A DNA stretch of 19,263 nucleotides, taken from contig NAVB01001477.1 of assembly GCA_002179805.1 (NCBI GenBank), forward strand, positions 1 through 19,263, read 5' to 3'. Shown here piece by piece: positions 16,671-19,263 of this stretch; the first letter of the stretch is position 1, and every line of letters begins with the position of its first letter. Source of the DNA: Acanthamoeba lenticulata (lineage: Eukaryota; Discosea; Longamoebia; Acanthamoebidae). A model generated the notes under the pieces. The model made no database searches. It was not told where the DNA came from and was given only the letters and a program-made list of their open reading frames with translations. A program made the translations under genes and the position numbers.

Positions 16671-19263
16671 ATGAGACTCTACGTTTTATTCACCTTTTGT
16701 TTATTATCTCTTCAATTGTCTGGGCTTCGAGCGCAGACAAAATCCCCTTCTCCTTCACCCTCACCATCACGTCTGTGCTTGCTCGGCCAGACGTCAACAA
16801 CCAGCTTGGACAATGTGGCCAATCCAACCACCAGCCAAGGTCCCACACGACAGCGCTTCACTGTCGCTGGAGCTCCACTGCTTCTATGGGGTGTTGCCTT
16901 TGAGCTACTTTGGTTTGAAGAGCTTCTCCGTGTTGGTGGTGACAGCACTGTGATGCAAGTACCTATTTTGCTTTCTCCTTTTATTTTTGACTTTTAAATC
17001 TCTATCAACGAAATGAAGAGATGCGAATCTATATCTCTCTCGATCTAATATCTATATCTTTATACATACACATTTAAAAAAATACCGGTATTGGTTTAGT
17101 TTTTTTGTTTTAGTTTTTGTTTTTGTTTATATTTTATAAAATATTTTTTTTAAAAGCAATCGTTGGGCAGATCCGCTCGGTGGACGAGAATGGCCAGCCT
17201 GGCACAGTGCTGGGGGAAGCTTGGATTGGGTTTGACGGCGCTACAGGCGCCTTGCTGCCCAGCGGGAATTATTGGGCCGAGTTTGTTCTGCCCTTGGAGG
17301 CGCCAGTCGAGTTGCAAGCCAACACGGACTACTTCCTCCAGATCACGCTGGGCGTGTATCCGAATGTCGATCTCGTGCTCGGGCCGCGCAGTTCCCCATC
17401 AGTCCACGCGGCCATTGTGGCCACCGAATTGCTCCTGCCTGATGGTGGTGTTGAAGGCTCGTTCATCGTGAGCACCACGCAGGCCGTCAAAGCGAGGTTC
17501 CTGGCGTGTCCTCAAAGCCCCGAACCGACTCCGTCTGGCTCGCCGTCGCAATCGCCCTCCTCCTCCGCGTCACCATCATCGTCCACCTCGCCGTCGAATT
17601 CTGCCTCCCCAACGCCTTCACCGTCGCGTTCTGTCACCCCATCGCCCTCGCCCTCACCCTGCGGGAACGCGTTGATGACAAGCTTCGGTACTCGTGTGGG
17701 AACGAATCGATATCCCGTGGAGCAGAAGCTCAGCATCCACCGCCCCACGCAGATTCGCTCCATCACTATAATCTATTCATACGGTTGCAACACCTGCTCC
17801 CCGACCCCAAATTAATGGTTCAACTGCTGATCAGAGAAGGTTGCCATGCAACAGGAGCACGACTGGACGCGTCTGTCATCTCGCGGGTGGGCTTTTACAG
17901 TCACAACGCCAGTGTGTCGAGCACACTTGGTGGCGCGCCGGGCGAGCTGCTGCCAGGCGGAGAGTTGACGTTTAGCGCAGACGAACCGACACCCGACGAC
18001 AGCCGGCCGGGCAACATGCGGCACCAGTTTGTGGCCGTCGCGGCGGGCGGCGTACGGCTCGATGCCGGCACGGACGCGTGGCTTGTCATCGATTCGCCCA
18101 CGGACGTGATGACCGTTTTCACCACCGCGCATTGCAATGAAACGGCGGCTTTGTGCTCGGTCGGTGTGGACTCGCGAGTGGGACAGTCCATGATTGCCGC
18201 GGCCTTGGGCTGCGCCGGACCCGCGTCACCCTCGCCAACGCCGACACGAACGCCTTCAGTGAGCCCCACAAGGCCGTCGGCCTCACCCTCGCCTTGCGCG
18301 CAAACGTTGGCGGCCTACTCGGGCTATGGCCCTCACTTATGGAGCGAATACCCCATCGCCCAGCGGTTCACCGTCAACCGGCCGGCCCGAATTCAGACAA
18401 TCACGCTTGCTGCCCAATACGGTTTGTTCCACTCTCCCTCTCTCTCTCTCCCTTTGTCTGTCCGCTATACACACCCACCGCCCGAGCAAACCACTTACGT
18501 GTTCCTTGACATGTCACAGAAGGCCAGCTGGATGAGTCGGTCATCTCGCGCGTGGGCTTTTACGCGGATACCGCCGGCACGCTGGGCGAGCCACTGCCCA
18601 GTGGCGCGTTCGCCGTCGCCCCTTACATGCCGACGGCTGACGAACTCGTGCCAGGACTCTTTCTGCACCAGTTTGTGGCTGTCACGCCGGGCGGCGCTCG
18701 AGTCGAGGCCGGCACTCTCGTGTGGCTTGTCGTCGACTCGCCCTCCGACGTGGCGGTAGCGCTCACGGTGCTGCCGTGCGACGAGGAGTCGGTGTTGTGC
18801 TCGGTCGGGGTGGACGGGCAAGCAGGCCACCCCATCCTCGTGGCGGCCTTGGGCTGCGCCGAGTCTGCTTCACCCACGCCGTCCACGACTCCTTGCCCTT
18901 CGCCGACACGCACGGCCAGTCGCTCCCCCTCGCCGACGCCGACGGCAACAGTTACTCCTTGTCCTTCGCCGACACGCACGGCCAGTCGCTCCCCCTCGCC
19001 GACGCCGACAGCAACAGTCACTCCTTGCCCCTCGCCAACACCATCGGCCTCAGCCTCGCCTTGTGCGCAGACATTGGTGGCCAACTCGGTCCTTGACAGG
19101 TCGAGCGTGTTAGGCGACAATCGCTATCCCATAGCCCAGCAGTTCACCATCAACCGCGCCGTGCGAATCCAGTCCATCACGTTGATCGCCCACACTGGTT
19201 GGTGTCCTGCTCTGCAACCCCAGCCCCCAAGTACCCTTCCACTGGTTCTCACTAAGAACCTTC
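16671..19263 (+). CDS. Secreted repeat protein with Ser/Pro/Thr linkers (partial at the 3' end)
   Basis: Exons 16671..16958, 17171..17783, 17837..18421 and 18520..19197 are followed by an intron that runs off the window, giving about 721 residues so far. A signal peptide (MRLYVLFTFCLLSLQLSGLRA) leads into a short Ser/Pro run and then a first beta-type module (RQRFTVAGAPLLLWGVAFEL, VMQIRSVDENGQPG). Further modules start with C-G/A-x-x-L, contain NRYPVEQ/YPIAQRF and RPxxIxxITL, then SVISRVGFY, FVAVxxGG, WLVIDSP and LCSVGVD, and end AALGCA. Linkers of Ser, Pro and Thr separate them (for example PSQSPSSSASPSSSTSPSNS). Each complete module is interrupted by a phase-1 intron at the same place, just before the EG that leads to SVISRVGFY. 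I know no family name for this module. A surface or extracellular role is inferred from the signal peptide and linkers. Confidence 0.72.
16959..17170 (+). other. Long AT-rich first intron of the secreted repeat-protein gene
   Basis: A 212-nt GT-AG intron in phase 0 (CAA then gtacct; acceptor ...ttgggcag). It is strongly T-rich around 17095-17155. The acceptor at 17170 restores the frame VMQ-IRSVDENG; the nearer AG at 17157 would not. Confidence 0.65.
18891..19022 (+). repeat. 66-bp tandem repeat (two copies plus a partial third) in a Ser/Pro/Thr linker
   Basis: Units 18891-18956 and 18957-19022 differ at only a few bases. Each encodes 22 residues, PCPSPTRTASRSPSPTPTATVT in phase-shifted form (TPCPSPTRTASRSPSPTPTA plus TV). 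A partial third unit starts at 19023. Repeat length is a multiple of three, so copy-number change would keep the frame. Confidence 0.85.
18998..19130 (+). repeat. Parent copy of the inverted fragment
   Basis: This segment of the last visible exon, spanning the end of the linker and the start of a repeat module (CAQTLVANS...LGDNRYP), is the plus-strand counterpart of 16286-16413. Unlike that copy it lies in an intact reading frame that continues into the module (IAQQFTINRAVRIQSITL). Confidence 0.8.

Overview
The window is nuclear DNA from a free-living protist, most likely an Acanthamoeba-like amoebozoan. This is inferred from GC-rich exons cut by many short (about 50-210 nt) AT-richer GT-AG and GC-AG introns, closely packed genes on both strands, Ser/Pro/Thr linkers and bacterial-type domains inside spliced genes. 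No rRNA, tRNA, CRISPR array or transposase was recognised.

Layout: (1) 1-1121, minus strand: spliced N-terminal part of a multi-BRCT protein (TopBP1/PTIP type), running off the left edge. (2) 1327-1779, plus: a two-exon, about 130-residue membrane protein of unknown function. (3) 1907-4415, plus: a three-exon, 792-residue fusion of a DEDDy 3'-5' exonuclease with a Ycf45/SpoIIIAA-type ring ATPase. (4) and (5) 4587-9266 and 9457-14314, plus: two tandem paralogues of 21 exons each (1029 and 1032 residues by my splicing model). They are type I surface proteins with a signal peptide, a long ectodomain of W-x-Q repeats (probably a parallel beta-helix), a Ser/Asn-rich glycosylation-prone stalk, one membrane helix and a short acidic tail. 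Almost every exon is phase 1 at both ends and carries one, two or three repeat coils. (6) about 16302-14695, minus: a Cys-rich, cupredoxin-like, membrane-anchored protein broken by at least eight frameshifts. (7) 16671 to beyond the right edge, plus: a secreted protein with repeated beta-type domains joined by Ser/Pro/Thr linkers. A 130-bp piece of this last gene lies inverted at 16286-16413, beside the broken gene.

The left third (genes 1-3) looks like housekeeping or genome-maintenance functions. The right two thirds (genes 4-7) form a cluster of exported or surface-displayed, repeat-built proteins, shaped by tandem duplication, probable gene conversion and exon-unit duplication. The most unusual points are the exonuclease-ATPase fusion, the one-coil-per-exon architecture, and the recurrent GC-AG introns, all with the donor GCACG. 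At two positions one paralogue has GC where the other has GT.
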